Below are positions 5,410 to 5,520 of a stretch of 5,520 nt of DNA, one piece after another. Position 1 is the stretch's first letter. The number at the start of each line of letters is the position of its first letter. The stretch spans positions 1-5,520 of the forward strand of contig JAQTMA010000265.1 in NCBI GenBank assembly GCA_028714615.1. The letters are read 5' to 3'. The stretch comes from Anaerolineaceae bacterium. Lineage in GTDB: Bacteria; Chloroflexota; Anaerolineae; Anaerolineales; Anaerolineaceae. Under the pieces are notes generated by a model. That model did no database searches and was not told where the DNA came from. It saw only the letters and a program-made list of their open reading frames with translations. Position numbers and translations under genes: made by a program.

Positions 5410-5520
5410 ATGGGAAAACAAACGGTCAACAAGGTCGTCCTGGCGTATTCGGGGGGATTGGATACCTCGGTCATCGTCCCGTGGCTACGGGAAAACTACC
5501 ACTGCGAGGTGATCTGTTAC
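5410..5520 (+). CDS. argG: argininosuccinate synthase, N-terminal part
   Basis: Thirty-seven codons are visible before the window ends; the family is usually about 400 residues. The enzyme joins citrulline and aspartate using ATP to form argininosuccinate, AMP and pyrophosphate, the penultimate step of arginine synthesis, in the cytoplasm. The N-terminus reads [19 protein letters not shown] (residues 8-26). It contains the PP-loop ATP-pyrophosphatase signature SGGLDTS at residues 14-20, followed by the W-L-R-E--Y--EVI segment seen in ArgG proteins. It is preceded by a strong ribosome binding site, an intrinsic terminator at 5349-5374 and a promoter at 5192-5219, so expression may depend on read-through of that terminator. 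No argH or other arg gene is visible in the window. Confidence 0.96.
   Translation, partial: MGKQTVNKVVLAYSGGLDTSVIVPWLRENYHCEVICY

Noticed and set aside
1..5520. CRISPR array, integrase, transposase, toxin-antitoxin or defence genes
   Set aside because: I see no regularly spaced short repeats and no frames resembling such proteins. The only mobile-looking item is the palindrome.

Overview
The window looks like chromosomal DNA from a Chloroflexota bacterium, most likely of the Anaerolineae type. The evidence is a large secreted mosaic beta-helix protein that ends in a short aromatic-Leu-Pro tail (SLYLPVIKR), a solitary Hsp70-like ATPase-domain protein, and an intergenic GTAGTGACGA/TCGTCACTAC palindrome. 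I know these traits from that phylum by recollection, not by a search. All genes I trust are on the + strand.

Layout. (1) 1-314 is the 3' end of an Hsp70/YegD-like gene whose product stops right after the nucleotide-binding domain. (2) 315-696 is intergenic on the + strand. On the - strand it holds an open frame (362-709) encoding two plausible membrane segments, probably a decayed or N-terminally truncated gene. (3) 709-4830 is one large gene for a 1373-residue exported protein. It has a signal peptide, three beta-helix repeats of about 200 residues, further beta-helix coils ending in a DIDGDPRP...DLGADEY motif, a DUF11-like domain, an Ig-like domain, an unassigned module, a carboxypeptidase-regulatory-like domain, and a cupredoxin-like domain without the usual copper cysteine. 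(4) 4831-5191 is a mosaic of debris: a short remnant of a second Hsp70-like C-terminus (4929-4979) and a 73-nt near-perfect inverted repeat (5053-5125). (5) 5192-5404 is a compact regulatory leader: a near-consensus sigma-70-type promoter, a possible leaderless 29-codon reading frame with an Arg-Thr-Arg-Arg run, and an intrinsic terminator. (6) 5410-5520 is the start of argG (argininosuccinate synthase), with the SGGLDTS ATP-binding motif.

How the parts fit. The Hsp70-like gene, the surface protein and argG show no sign of forming one operon. The beta-helix gene sits between an Hsp70-like gene end and a decayed copy of that same end (37 of 42 bases identical), which points to a past duplication or insertion. 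The most interesting unit is the argG leader. Only about 30 bases separate the terminator from argG, with no good promoter among them, so argG is probably transcribed from the promoter at 5192 by conditional read-through. The Arg codons in the leader frame suggest arginine-dependent attenuation. That is an inference from sequence layout only.
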